Source: Branchiostoma lanceolatum
Taxonomy: Eukaryota > Chordata > Leptocardii > Amphioxiformes > Branchiostomatidae
Assembly: GCF_035083965.1 (NCBI RefSeq)
Contig: NC_089722.1
Span: 32,205,958 to 32,269,957 of the forward strand
Direction of reading: 5' to 3'
DNA: 64,000 nucleotides
The translations under genes were made by a program, and so were the position numbers. Positions 24,476-37,200 of this stretch are shown here, in pieces. The stretch's first letter is position 1. Each line of letters starts with the position of its first letter. The notes under the pieces were generated by a model. It was given only the letters and a program-made list of their open reading frames with translations. It did not search any database and was not told the DNA's origin.

Positions 24476-25469
24476 AAAACAGTCTTGAGACATGTACAAT
24501 ACAAATTACATGTATCAACTTACAATGCACGGTTTAGTTGAATACTATTTAATACGATCATATTTCCGACTTACTGTAATTTTCTGCATTACGAAATATA
24601 GACGGTAGATGTCGCTTTTCCCAGAAATTCGTTCATAATAATTGATTTAGGAAAACCAAACAATCTTTCCCTCTAAAAAGTAATACTATGTACCCTCTAT
24701 ATTGTTATTAGCCTGAAATACAGACGGATTAGTTATAGCACTCATTACATACGTACATGTCTGTATATACAGAAGTAATGCATGATATGAACACACCTGT
24801 ACCATACAGCGCCGTGGATTGATAGAACTTCTGCAGTACTGTTATTTATCGCCAGAGGGTGTAAAGACCGTAAAGCAAATATACCCGACCTACCATATAT
24901 CAGACACTTGTCCGCTGTAAACTAAGATCTGGGTCCCAGCTCTTACATTCGTCTTACGTTAGGTTTTGCGACATCAAATTGATAGAATTTTTGTGTCAGA
25001 GTCCTGGAAGTGTCGCACAAACGGGTGTCTAGTGAGGGAAAATGTTGTCGTATGTAGATTCTTGCCGACGGTCATAGCAAGGAGGTTAGTCATAACCTGG
25101 TTTAAAATCCTACACCAGGATATGAAATTGTACTACGAATGTGACTTTTCCGAGTCGTTTTGGGCGTATTTTTGTGGCATTTTTACGCCACTCTAAAGTT
25201 TAGGCCAAAATGCGTGCGACTAGATAGAGAGGAAAAACAAAACGCCGTCAAAAGACTGTCAAAACATATCGGCGCCAAACATCTACTTGGAAAACAACAT
25301 TACACAAGTCAGAAGTTGTGGCACAGTTTTTGAATTATTCTTATCTTTATTACCGTTAACATGAATGACCCAAAATTGAAATGAACGATGATTTGTTGTA
25401 TAACGAAGTTAACATATATTCACGGCATTATAAAGCTAGGCGGAAAGAATAAACCACTGGGAGTACTAG

Positions 25470-25690
25470 TAAATGTATTTGAGTTCGCGCGGTTTTTATT
25501 TTGCGCTAAGAAGAATATGTAGTATTCGCGGTGGTTTTAAGTTTGCGGCAGTGCTATAGTCACATACTGCTACAGTATTGGACAAAAATGATCGTGCGGT
25601 GGCTTTTAAGGTCGCGGTGAAACGGTCGCCGCGAAAACCGCCAACATAAAAACCACCACGAACACTGATTTCTGCATTGAAATGATTTCT
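25470..25690. repeat. Dispersed inverted repeat, TTCGCGGTGGTTTTAAG type
   Basis: GCGGTGGTTTTAAGTTTGCGG and GAAACGGTCGC.GCGAAAAC with AACCACCACGAACA reappear at 59040-59195. Confidence 0.7.
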
Positions 25691-26139
25691 GCATTTACAG
25701 TAGTACTAGATTTGACCGAAATGTAGAAAAATCGAGCGAACGTCACAAGAAACCGAAGGAAAAAGTCTAATCTATAGGCTTGACACACGCAAACCCGGCA
25801 TTTTGTTCCCATCTCCCCTAATGTAGATGGCACATTTGGAGGATCGCGGACCGCCAATTTTACAAATTGAAACATGACAAATGAGTTTATTGGACCCAAT
25901 CCTCCTGTCCGAAATACCAACCCGCGCGGCACTCACACCAATAAATAGATTAGAAGGATTTTCCAGACCAATCTATGACAAAATGAGCGCGTGTTTTCCG
26001 TGGTGTAATATCCAGAAAGGGCCAACGGAGAGTAGTCTTGGATCCCTGGGCATGTTCAGGTCTTATTCAAAGCTCTTTGAAGCATACAGCACATGGTACC
26101 AAGTCCTTGATGACAGTACGCCTCTATGTATGATAATTT

Positions 26140-26316
26140 TACTCTCCAAGCAGAGGAGGGGTTCCGGGTAGGTTTTTGACGTGTTTTTAGGCGTTTTTGT
26201 CGGGCTTTCTACTTTGTCATTTTTTGTGTGTCGCCAATGACAAAGTAGAAAGCCCGACAAAAACGCCTCAAAATAGGTCAAAAACCAGCCGGAACCCATC
26301 CTCTGCTTGGAGAGTA
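26140..26316. mobile_element. TACTCTCC foldback element, 177 bp
   Basis: Nearly perfect palindrome with ends TACTCTCCAAGCAGAGGAGG and inverse; flanks TGATAATTT / TATTAATTT match at 7 of 9. Confidence 0.9.
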
Positions 26317-26849
26317 TATTAATTTGTGTGAGATGTGAAGTCGGAAGTGTATATCATATCAACCTCCTTGATCATATGCTACCCCTGCATTGCTAAAGAT
26401 TTCATGAATTGAAACGAAAGACTGAAAATTGTTTTGAAATATATTCCCCTTGGCTTTAGGTTTCCTTTCACCGTGTATGCTGTATCAAAACGTGTCCGGT
26501 ATATGCATCTACTTTAGTGCCCCCCTAGAAAAGACATCGGGAAAGACCAGTACACACATGTAGGCACTTGAAATCTGATTTTGGAAATAAATTATTGTAA
26601 AGTATGACGTTATGATGTTACGCTGTGTACATCTTAATTTAAGAAGTAGGCTTTCTTCTAAATGAATCTTCCTGATAATACACGTACACACTTTGTTCAG
26701 AATCGGAGTTGCTCAATAATTCTTGCACATTATAGAAAATTATAAATGGAAGTCCCATATAGCCTTTTTTGACGCCGTAGGGTTGTGATCTGCTGTATTG
26801 GTACACGGTATTTGAAAGCGGAGCCCATCCCTCTCCTTCCACTACCTTT

Positions 26850-27005
26850 TACCTCTCCAACTGAAGTCAGGTACCCATGCTTACACCTAGGTTGCCCTTT
26901 CAAAAGGACACACCGTCTAGGAGTGAATGCCAGGAATCGAACCCGTGACCTCTCAATCTCGTGTCGAATTTAATAACCTAACCATTAACCACCATTCGAC
27001 GCCAC
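26850..27005 (-). mobile_element. tRNA-derived SINE
   Basis: Minus strand shows GTGGTTAATGGTTAGG (A-box-like) and GGTTCGATTCC (a canonical B box), followed by GAGTGAATG-type sequence. The anticodon arm is not convincing, so it is a SINE rather than a tRNA gene. Confidence 0.65.
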
Positions 27006-27404
27006 CGGAGAAATGTATACTAAATACCAAAAATTGTATTGAATTATAAACTCCTAAAAAGAAAAGCAACAGGCGTATCCTACGACAATCAGATTGTCGG
27101 ACAATGGTTGAAATGCAAATTTTGAGGTTTCGTGTCTGTCAGTCATAAAATAACTGTAGAGGCTAGAATAAACTTACAAAACTTACAACAGGCAGACCAT
27201 GGGAATGCACTAGTATAGTATATAACTGTTGCAATACACTGCAAAACTTATCCCCTTTAGAAGGCTTCTTAGCTGGTCTACTTTTGGCATATAATGTGTA
27301 TGTTTCTGATTGAATATCATGTATCAGTTGTAACCAATTTCTGACAGTCATCTAGACAGGAAGACTGTTGCATAGACTACTAGAAGAAAATTGAATATAC
27401 TTGA

Positions 27405-27670
27405 TAATCTCCAAGCAGAGGTTGGTGGGGAAGATTGTGACCTTTTTATCCTATGTCCTGGTTGTGTTAGCCTCCGTTGCAGGCTCTGAAGCGGCTTTTA
27501 GGGGGGCTAAATAATACACTTTTTGCAGCCAGATGGTTACGGGCTGGCTGCATATTTAGCCCCCCAAAAAGCCGCTTCAGAGCCTGCAACGGAGGCTATG
27601 GTTGTGTCGGCTCTCGGGGCATACGATAAAAAGGGCACAAACTTCCCCACCAACCTCTGATTTGAGAGTA
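27405..27670. mobile_element. Foldback element interrupted by a second foldback
   Basis: Ends TAATCTCCAAGCAGAGGTTGG and CCAACCTCTGATTTGAGAGTA, flanked by exact TATACTTGA on both sides. A second element (27467-27598) is inserted at its centre with its own exact 9-bp duplication. Confidence 0.92.
27467..27598. mobile_element. TAGCCTCCGTTGCAG foldback element, 132 bp
   Basis: Ends TAGCCTCCGTTGCAGG and inverse, flanked by TGGTTGTGT on both sides. It is nested inside 27405-27670, so it is the younger insertion. Confidence 0.92.
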
Positions 27671-27688
27671 TATACTTGACATATTTCG

Positions 27689-27908
27689 TAGCCTCTACCA
27701 GGCTCCAGAGGCGGCTGGAAAGAGTAGAAATTAGCCAAATAGACAGAAAAAACATGCAAGAGGAGTTAGTCTGCTATAGGGGTACAGTTTGCCGCTCTGA
27801 ATGGCATATTGGACCATCTCTCCATAGCCGATTCCCTTAGCATACTATTCACTCTATTTGGCCAATTTCTACTATTTTTCCAGTCATCCGCGTGGCCTGG
27901 TAGAGGCT
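27689..27908. mobile_element. TAGCCTCTACCAGGC foldback element
   Basis: Ends TAGCCTCTACCAGGCTCC and CCTGGTAGAGGCTA with inner AATAGAGTGAAT-type arms; no clear target duplication. Confidence 0.8.
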
Positions 27909-28242
27909 AGTTAGTAGGGGGATCATCTCCGATAGTTTACCCACGCTCCCACATATTTGTTCACGCCACGGTTACTAACTTTAGTCAATGAGGGTTTTAT
28001 AGTGCATTCTCTTAGGTGAGAAAGCATGAAATAGACCTACAGCTGGTTTTATAGTCATCAGTTCTGTGTGTGATGTCAGTTTTGGTTTTGTGAAACCTGG
28101 TGAGAAAAAAAACACAAGGTGAGAAGTACCGTGCGTGGGGAATAATCGTTTGATAATGACGTCATCGGTGGTGGTGCGTAGTCGATTTATTTTATCGTCT
28201 GCGTAAAGTTTGCGTGAGAAAATGCACACGGTAGAGAAAATA

Positions 28243-28386
28243 TACTCTCCAAGCAGAGGAGGGGTTTCGGCTGGTTTTTGTATAGCCAACCCAACACAAA
28301 AGAAAGATGACAAAGTAGAAAGCCCGACAAAAACGCCTAGAAATACGTCAAAAACCAGCCGAAACCCCTCCTCTGCTTGGAGAGTA
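28243..28386. mobile_element. TACTCTCC foldback element, exact 9-bp duplication
   Basis: Ends TACTCTCCAAGCAGAGGAGG and inverse, flanked by GAGAAAATA on both sides. The left inner arm is shortened relative to the right. Confidence 0.92.
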
Positions 28387-29006
28387 GAGAAAATAGCGGC
28401 CAGTCAAGTCGGCAAACATGCAACAACATAAATAGATAAATAAACAACAACTGGTCTTGTGAATGAATGAATGAGCCAATGAAAAAAGAAAGAAATGAAC
28501 GGAGGGATAAATGTCTGAGCTTATGGTACTACAGTAGTAAATAAAAGATACGGACGACAAATAACAATATATTCCACATAAAAAAATAACCGAAATTAAA
28601 TGCAAATTTTAGCTTTTGAAATTAGATAGTGAATAATCAGCCAACAAATTGCAGAATATTTCTTTGGGTGTCGGACATCTTTTCTAATGCTTGTTTTTAA
28701 CCTGCCGTTCACATACAGCTGAAAAATGCTGTCTACAAAAACAAAACTCTCCTGATCAAAGATAACACTACAGAAGTCCTCAGTTTTACTGTGGCTTGGG
28801 AAGTGAGAAACATATTTGAGTTCTTGGAAAGTATAACATGTCTCCTGTCGAACAGAAAATCAATTTTACCGGAGTCGGTAACTCGTGCTCCAAACCTCAT
28901 GGGTTTTGGAACGGTTTTGAAGTCTGTCCGCTCGGACCAATTAGAGATTTGTACAGACACGCTTACTCAGAGTACTCTGTCTAAGTTGGATAAGGCTGAT
29001 GTTTTG

Positions 29007-29181
29007 TAGCCTCCACCAGGCCCTCCTACGGTCGTATTGATCGTAGAATTCGTCGTCAGAAAAGGGAATAATTAGCCAGTAGAGTCAGTCCATGGTGAAG
29101 ATCACATTTCGCCCGAGCCTGCAAATGAAACCCTGGCAAATACTCTCCTTATAGCCGGCATAGTTAGTCCGGTAGAGACTA
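29007..29181. mobile_element. TAGCCTCCACCAGGC..AGACTA element
   Basis: Left end TAGCCTCCACCAGGCCCTCC, right end GGTAGAGACTA, flanks GATGTTTTG / GTTGTTTTG (8 of 9). Interior blocks GTCAGTCCA and AATGAAACCCT recur in 29429-29625, 32025-32199 and 17804-17979. Confidence 0.85.
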
Positions 29182-29428
29182 GTTGTTTTGCGGGAGACAG
29201 TTTTATAACTAGCCGCGTAGTCTGGCTCAACTTATGCTGATGTCTTCTAAGAAACTGTAGCAGAAATTCTTCATTATGAAGGAGGGAGATAGCAAGTATT
29301 CAATAACTTATATCGTAAGGAAAGGGGGGGGGGGTCGCCACTCTAGACGTTATATTTTGATACGTGGATAAATTCCATTCAATTCACCTGCACACATCGA
29401 ATGAACTTCGTCATACTCGCTCATAGTA

Positions 29429-29625
29429 TAGCGTCCACCAGGCTTCCTACGGACGGATGGGTCGTAGAATTCGGCTGCAAAAATGAATAATTGGCCAGTA
29501 GAGTCAGTCCACTGTGAGAGTCAATATTTCGCCCGCGCTTGCAAATGAAACCCTCTACTCTAGTGGCGAAACTTCCCTGGAAAATATTCTCCCTATAGCT
29601 GGCGTGGTTAGTCTGGTAGAGACTA
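29429..29625. mobile_element. TAGCGTCCACCAGGC..AGACTA element
   Basis: Second copy of the family at 29007-29181; flanks CTCATAGTA / GTAATAGTA match at 7 of 9. Confidence 0.82.
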
Positions 29626-30157
29626 GTAATAGTACATGTAGAATGGTTTTCAAATAATGTCTTCTTTTCTTTTCTTTTTAGATGAAGGGATGCCGATGAA
29701 TGATGTAATAGAAGGTACAATAACGTTTTGGTGTAGCGTAAACTATCTGTACTTTGTATAGCACAACAACGACAACAACACATTCAAATGATAGCCTGAA
29801 AGCCAGGGTCTGCATTGGCCAACTCTTCGGCTCCAGTGTTGACATGCTCACGAGGAAACTTTGTCTGGCCTCCCGTAGGTTAGCCTTAACTACCGCCTGG
29901 CTTCCAGGCTACACGTGCAATGAAAATTCTTACGTAACAACATTGGTAGTCTGTATAACGCAAACTCCAGCTGTCCGGGGATTTCTGTCCCCTCCTCGCC
30001 GCTATGCGGTTACAAGGCGGCAAGCCGTTACAGGAGCTTGATTGAGTTCATGCTAACAACATTGGGAACGCTTGATTGACAAGATATCGATGAACACCTA
30101 TAAACAAGTGCGTGATTATGATTTTGAACAATGTAAACTGAAATAAAACTAGCCTCC

Positions 30158-30314
30158 GTTGCAGACTCCTTCCGGCTGTTTTCTTTTTCAAGTGACAGTT
30201 TTACTATTACCTTTTTTTCTTGTTCCTTCTCGGCCAGCAACATGAAAAAAATGTAATAGTTAAACTGTAACTTGAAAAAGAAAACAGCCGGAAGGAGTCT
30301 GCAAAGGAGGCTAG
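30158..30314. mobile_element. TAGCCTCCGTTGCAG foldback element, 157 bp
   Basis: TAGCCTCCGTTGCAGACTCC and its inverse with inner TTTCTTTTTCAAGT arms. No matching 9-bp flanks, so it may have been rearranged. Confidence 0.85.
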
Positions 30315-30343
30315 AACTGAGCTCTCTGGAAGTCTTCCCTACG

Positions 30344-30606
30344 TAGCCTCCGTTGCAGTCCTTTTCCCCGCGGCGTTTTTTTTTTCAATTTTTTTTGGGG
30401 GGGGGGGGGGGCGCCGCGTATCTGCTTGGGATCTCGTATCCGCTATAGACCCTGTAACTGCTTCCCTAGCGGCAGTTACAGGGTCTATAGCGGACACAGG
30501 GGGACGGCGGATACGAGATCCAAAGCAGATACGCGGCGCCCCCCCCCCCCCAAAAAAAATTGAAAAAAAAAAAACGCCGCGGGGAAAAGGACTGCAACGG
30601 AGGCTA
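30344..30606. mobile_element. 263-bp nearly perfect palindrome, TAGCCTCCGTTGCAG family
   Basis: Ends TAGCCTCCGTTGCAGTCC and inverse, flanked by exact TTCCCTACG. Arms of about 110 bp include a G15-17 run and its C-run complement and are nearly identical, so the insertion looks very young. Confidence 0.93.
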
Positions 30607-32024
30607 TTCCCTACGTGTGTTCTCACAGCCCCGTACAAATTGGCCTTTCACACTCCTCATTCAAGTCGGCAACACCGACAAGACGGCTCGCGGGGGCACC
30701 AATTGTCAAAATCAACGGACCCCTTGTCCTAGAACAAAGGCGGCGGGGATTAAGCGCTAAAATCCCAATTACTTACTGTGTGAAGACAAAAGGATCCACA
30801 AACAACAAGCAGCCAAGAATTCATGATACTGCGCGCGGCGCGACTTTGAAGACGTGGAGCCACGCGTTCCCACCGTCTTGTAGACGTTTGACGAATCTTC
30901 TCTATACTTGTCTGTCGTCTTACCTCGCCAGGTGTCTCGGAGAAGGTCTTAAACTGCGTGCAGCATCTTGTAAGAAAAAACACGCCCAAGCAATAACAAC
31001 AACACTGTAGAAGCCAACATGGTATTGAATATAAAAACGACAGATTTTTTTTTTAAAGATCACATTCAACTTCTTGGAGGGAATGCCAAACATTTTTGTT
31101 CGGTTTTTACTTTTTGAACACATGTACATGTTAGTGTATATACAAATAATGTATCTTGAATACTGCAACTACTATGTCTATGATATCATAGATTATTTGG
31201 ACATAATATACATTTCTTTTACAACGCACAAAAGCAGCTGTTTCAGTCGGACAATTAGATCTACTGGTAGTTGTTTTTGAACTTTGTTTATTCATGAAAA
31301 GTTTGAATAAGCTTGCAAGCCGCTTTTCATTGAGGTCATAACATAATATATAACAAACTTATAGATAACCTGGTTGAAATCCTGATAAAACAGTCATGCT
31401 AGATGTGAACGGTTTTATATGTCCTTGTTTTAATTGTGAATCGAGCAGAACAATTACTAAAAAATCGGCATGTGTGGCACACACACAAGCTTATGTTGCT
31501 ATGGTTTCTACTTCTGAATGATCAGTCCAAACAAACAAATAAATAAATAGATAAACAAATATGAACAAACACTCGCTGAAACAAAGGACCAAAAATAAGG
31601 AAGCCGAAGTGTATGATAATATATCAAACCTCCTGTTCATATTCATACAGTAAAATACTCACTACACTCGCCCACCCACTTCCTCTGAGTATTCTATCAT
31701 TTCATCACTTTATCTTCCACTCATTCACTCATTCATTCACTCATTCATACAGACAGCAGTTTGTTTCCACAAAGCCAGGTACGTACTCATAATGTAAGCT
31801 AAAAAACTTGTATTCAAGTTCAAGCACTGTAAGGATCCAGCTCATTCCAGTGTTTTTGGCGCCTGTTTTTGCGACATTTAGTACTCTGTTTTACTTTTAG
31901 GATCGTTTTTTCTTGACGGTTCACGAAATACTAGACAGGCGCACTAGATGTTGCAAAAGCGGGCGTTAAGAGTTAGAATAAGTCGGATCCTTACATCTTC
32001 TTGGAGATTTAACCAAAACCCTAC

Positions 32025-32199
32025 TAGTCTATACAAGACTAACTACGCCGGCTATTGGGAGAATATTTGCCAGCGTTTCATTTGCAGGCTCCGCGGCCGA
32101 AATGTGATCTTCACCATGGACTGACTCTACTGGCTAATTATTCATTTTTCTGTCGAATTCTACGATCCATACGTCCGTAGGAGGGCCTGGTGGAGGCTA
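32025..32199. mobile_element. Reverse-oriented AGACTA..TAGCC family element
   Basis: Left end TAGTCTATACAAGACTA, right end GGCCTGGTGGAGGCTA. AAACCCTAC occurs immediately left and again three bases beyond the right end. Confidence 0.78.
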
Positions 32200-33960
32200 C
32201 AGAAACCCTACGTTCAGCTGCCGACATCTCCTAACACGGAGTCGCTAACAACTTGAACGGATTTTAGTGGGAGTCACGACAACTCGGGACTCGAGCCGTT
32301 AATTTTTGCACATAAATAGCTCCCAACTTTCTCACGAGCATTCCAACGTTTCACACTTCTCTCCGAAGCCAAAAGAACAAAGGACAAAACACGCTCGTTC
32401 ACACAGCCGCAGACGACATGGCTGCGTAGTCGAGAGGATTTTTACACATGGCCTTATGGCTTTGGCGGCTTCACGAGCAGTGTCTACAACGTGGGGATTT
32501 TATTTTGCATATTCGCTTTCTCTTGTTGTCGGCCGTATCGTAGGATTTTTGACTCATGAAATATTCATCAGAAAAATCTCAAAAGTGTCGCTTATGTTTT
32601 CATTTATAACAATTTCTAAACATATTCTTTTTCACAATCTAATACATTTCAAGTCTACGTCCAATACACGCCCGCTACATTGTACACAGTATAGTCAAGG
32701 AGGTTATATAAACTTGGTACATGTATACTGTATATTGGTATACTGTATAGTCCGGTACTCCTTACAACAACAAAAAAACAAGCCGATTTGTAAACAAATT
32801 TATACATGTTATTTCGACACAAAGACGGTGTCTTTTTACTATGGGAGTATCGATAGGCAATGTGAAAAGAAGGAAAAAATCTCCTTCCTTTGATTATGAA
32901 AATAATTACCAAAATAGTTGACATCTTATATCTATATATTTCATATCCACCCTACAACAAAGGGGACACAGGAAATCTCAAATCTTCTTCTTCTCTTGTT
33001 GTGATCTTACAGACTTGAAGGACGACAGTTTTGTAACTTTCTGTTTCAAATTTGTCAGTATTTGGTAGAGCGCAGATCATAATATATTATCGGTGTTTTT
33101 TCCCTCCCAAACGAGGCCTCGTATTGTTTTCCCAATTAATTACAGAACAAAATCTTCCTTAGATAATTTGTTAAATCCGACACATCTTTAGTTAGCATCA
33201 TTACTTGAAAAAAGTCACATGGGAACAGTTGAGAAGATTCCTCTCTCCTAGGATGAAAGACAATTCCCGGTAAAGGTAAGGCTGTCATAAAACGATTTAG
33301 GTTTCTTCTGTGTAGTGTTGGCGCCGGGCTGTCTGGTGGGAGGAGTAGCACAGTATGGGGCTAGTAGTCCTAACACTGAGGCCCACCGTACCATCTCTAC
33401 ACACACACGATAAAAACACACCATCAAAAAACATAGTTTACAAAATCTCCACTTCTGGTAGGTTATTCCTTTCCCCAACGAGGATAAACTATCTAGAGTA
33501 AAGATTTAACTCTGGGATTGTTTGATTTATTCTAATTGTGGACATAACTCAAATTTGGCATGTAGTTAGGTTGTCTGATGGCTTCGTTTGGACACACAGG
33601 ACGCAGTTATAATTAAAACGATATATAAGTATACACCGCCTGAAGATACAATATACCCAAGAAATAAAACAGTAAGCGAGATATTGAATATATGTTTTGA
33701 GAATTCATGAAATGTAAGCAAAGTATAGCTTGTCCTGTACAAGGCAAAACAGACGCTTGTCGGAAGTACTGTTCCTCGCCCGAGGCAATATTGTTCTGAA
33801 AAGAGCATGTTTCCCTTTGATTATCCATTTGTCTTCGTCTAAAATATCGATTGTAAAACCCCGAAAACTGCGAAGTGAGAATCGCGCACAATGCATTAGT
33901 CATGTCCCCACCGCGAGCACGTTTTCTTACCTCTTGCGAAAAACGAGAAGTAAGTGCGCT
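32200..33960. other. Intergenic, nothing recognised
   Basis: Upstream of the T-box promoter. Open frames here, including one of 195 codons at 32306-32893, show no family motif or convincing codon bias. One unpaired CAAGGAGGTT motif lies at 32698. Confidence 0.45.
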
Positions 33961-33961
33961 C

Positions 33962-34201
33962 CGATTGGTTGAGGAGTCGTGCATGTGTGATCTGATTGGC
34001 GGAGACTTGTTGGGAGGATGACTCGAGAAGATCTACCCAATTGTCGTCGTCTGTTGACAGAGACGGAAGGCCGGGAGCGATCAAAGCAATTATTAGCATA
34101 ATAGATGTTTAATTGAGGCCTGTTCGCTGGAGAGAACGTTAGTAGTAGCCAGAGCTTCAGGACGAGAGAGCGGTCAGTCTATCAGACGAACAGCTCCGAA
34201 A
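33962..34201 (+). promoter_or_regulatory. Probable proximal promoter and 5' UTR of the T-box gene
   Basis: Two inverted CCAAT boxes (GATTGG at 33963-33968 and 33994-33999, 31 bp apart) lie 200-240 bp upstream of the T-box ATG. A TCAGTC at 34174 resembles an initiator. I see no TATA box at a suitable distance. The stretch is free of the repeats that crowd the sequence further left. The motif matches are direct; their promoter role is inferred from position. Confidence 0.35.
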
Positions 34202-37200
34202 ATGATGTACGAATCCGAGGACGTGTTGACACAGCGGGCCCGAGCCTTCTCCATCAACAACATGCTGACCCAGTCCCCGCACGCGTTCCCTTTCCCGGGG
34301 TTCCCCATGGCTCAGGCCGCGCCGGCCCCACCGCCCGACCCGTGCGCTTTCTCAGGTAAGAACCGTTCTCCTCGCATCCAAGTTTTCAACCCGTTTCGTC
34401 CATGTTTGCTCTCCGTAGAGTTTTCGTGTACGCAGTACGTTGTATTCGTGAATCTAACGTGCTGTCACATCGTTGTTACACACAGATCGTTTCGCGACGG
34501 ACTTCCACATGACAGCGGACCACAAGACACAACGCCTCGGGCTGGGGCACCTCCCCGCACCGCAGAACTTCCCACCACCCTCCGCTCTCAAAGACATGAA
34601 GGTCACCCTCGAGCAGAAAGACCTCTGGGACAGCTTCCACGACATCGGCACAGAAATGATCATCACAAAAGCCGGCAGGTATGTTACAGTCTTTCCCAAC
34701 CTAAGATTCCGTAATATAAACTTTGTTTAGAAGTTGTGTGCCGCAAAATGTAAACTCACGTTTGAAACCATAGCACTAAAAACAACAGGAAGCCTTGCTA
34801 ATGTTTATACCTTTATGCTTTGTAAACGCAGTCAAACCACAATTCAGCGTCTATATAAAACATGTTTATATTTTCAACGAGCTTACAGTATTTTCTTGTA
34901 AATATGTACATAGGCTGGTATAAAGAATGTTAGTAAGTGACCGCGTTATTTTCGTTCCAAAGTTAGTACGGCAGGGTTCTTGGTACGATAATTTGTGTCA
35001 AAGCGCGAAGTCGGTTTTCTCTCTGTGTTGGCCGGTTGATTCTCGCTCACTCACAAATTCGATTAGCACTCGCCCTCTGTCCACAAAGAAAGAAAATCGC
35101 CCTGTTTGTGCCAACATGTGTCTTCTTTTGACTACCGCCATGCGTGCCGCCCGCGTGCCGATTCAACAATCGGCCAAAGATCGGATCCTGATTCCGAACT
35201 CTTTAGCTTTCCAAAATTTGACGCAGAAGTATGCAAATTGATATGTCTTCTTTTTCTGAAGGAAAAATGTTGTTATAAAAAAGATACAGATCCTGAAAAG
35301 TACTCTAACTGACCGTGGCTGCTATCTTTTTCGTGAAAATTTTGTCCTATACAGTACATGAGGAAAATACAATGGCCACATACGCGAGGCAAGATTGAGC
35401 TAAGCCAGTATCCTGCTGCAGTGTTATTCTAAGCACATTCAAATTCATATTTTATAGGAGTATAAGTCTTCTCGTTAAAAACAAAGGTTGACAAAAATTC
35501 TGCGCTGCCTGGATATGATGTAGTTGAGATGTAGATGATACGTGTCGTACAGGTGGGAAACGCTGAGGATAAGAATTGTCTTATCTTTCGCGGTTTTGTC
35601 GGTTGTTTGTCGAAACCATCGGGCCGACAAAGGCGACGATGCGCACGGTAGATAACGCATGAATTCCGGAGTCCTTGTTCGCGAGTAATAAAAGATAAGG
35701 ACTCAAACAGATTGCCAGAAAATCACATAAACTTGATAAATTAATTTTGGCAATCCTTAATTTTTCCATGAGAAATAGGGTTTCTTTTAGTTCATTCAAA
35801 CGGCAATTTAATTTTAAGAGTTCTTGTTGAAAGTTTGATAAGAACACAAACAAAATCTTTCATAACAGGTACATTATCGTGTCAAACAGTCTTTGTTACG
35901 TTTGTATGTAACTTCTAAGTAAAAACAAAATTTTAAGTGTGACTTCGACACCTCGGCTTCTTTGAAAACACCCTAACAAGAAATATAAACCGTCTTCAGC
36001 GTCGCAAAGCTCCTAACAGTAATATATTTTCTGTGAAAAATTCCGGTATTAACTGTGGGAAAGTTAGCGAGTGTAGGAGGTTTTGGTAGCGGGGACACCT
36101 TGTATTGTCTCCCGCAAATGAACCAAACTCCCCCCCTCACTCCCCCGTGTTATAAAACCAGCGGAGACAAAACAACACCACTCTTTCTCACGGTTGTTTA
36201 TACTACAGCGTCTTGACAAAGTTTACGCTTTCCAACAGACCCTTTTAAACGAACCATAAACCGTTTACATGCCCACAACTGTTTTTGTTTCGTAAAGTTT
36301 ATATTAGGAAGCGGAGTAAGAAAGGCTGAAAGACTACATTGTCAGAAGAACTTGTGGAACAAAAGGACGAAGCTAGTTCTGCTATTCTGTTTGCTCGTTG
36401 TGCGGTCTAAAATAAAGGAGTCAAAGACTTACCGCACTTCACAGACATGTGTACGAATTCCATATTGCCATCTTAGTTAACACTTTTTAAAATTTAGCTA
36501 GAAAATTGTTCAATGTTGCTAGCGCACCCGTGTTGAACTCTCATTGTGCTCAAATTACGAAACGAAGAAACCAAGCGATCTTAATTCTCCGAAGAACGAG
36601 CAAATTTTCCGTGCGTTTTGCGAAGCTCAATCTAAACTACGAAGAAACAAAGCGATCAAAATACCCCAAAGAACGAGCACATTTTCAGTGCGTTTTGCGA
36701 ATCTCAATCTAAACTATGAAGAAACATAGCGATCTAAATTCCCCGAAGAACGACCAAACTCCCAATGCGTTCTGCGTAGTTCAATCTTAACTTGAGTTCT
36801 TTGTTTTCCCCTTTGGTAGACGGATGTTCCCAACCTACAAGTCGTCCATTTCCGGTCTGGACCCCAACGCCAAGTACATCCTTCTAATGGACATCGTTCC
36901 CATGGACGATAACCGCTACAAGTACCACAACTCCGAGTGGGTGGTGAGTACTGTAATCCACTTTATCTTCACGATAGCTAAATTTCACAGTGTAAGGAAA
37001 ATGGAGGATGCTTGCTGCCCGATGTGCCATTTGGCACGGGAGAATCTAAGTCAAAGTATGTAAAGAAAATGGCTTTTCACTGAACTTAAACTTCACAGTG
37101 GTGGCAAGCGATTTACAAAACGGACGTGTGAAGAAATCATAGATAATAACAACAGGTTTTTCACTGTGATGATAAATTAAAATTCATGGTGCAGAAGTGA

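Noticed and set aside
32306..32893. 195-codon open frame on the plus strand
   Set aside because: Residue make-up and AT-rich codons look random; no motif, neighbour or splice signal supports it.
36056..36281. Solo LTR with TG..CA ends (TGTGGG..CCCACA)
   Set aside because: The inverted partial copy extends homology well past the supposed CA end, and no target duplication is visible, so the boundary does not hold; kept only as an alternative.
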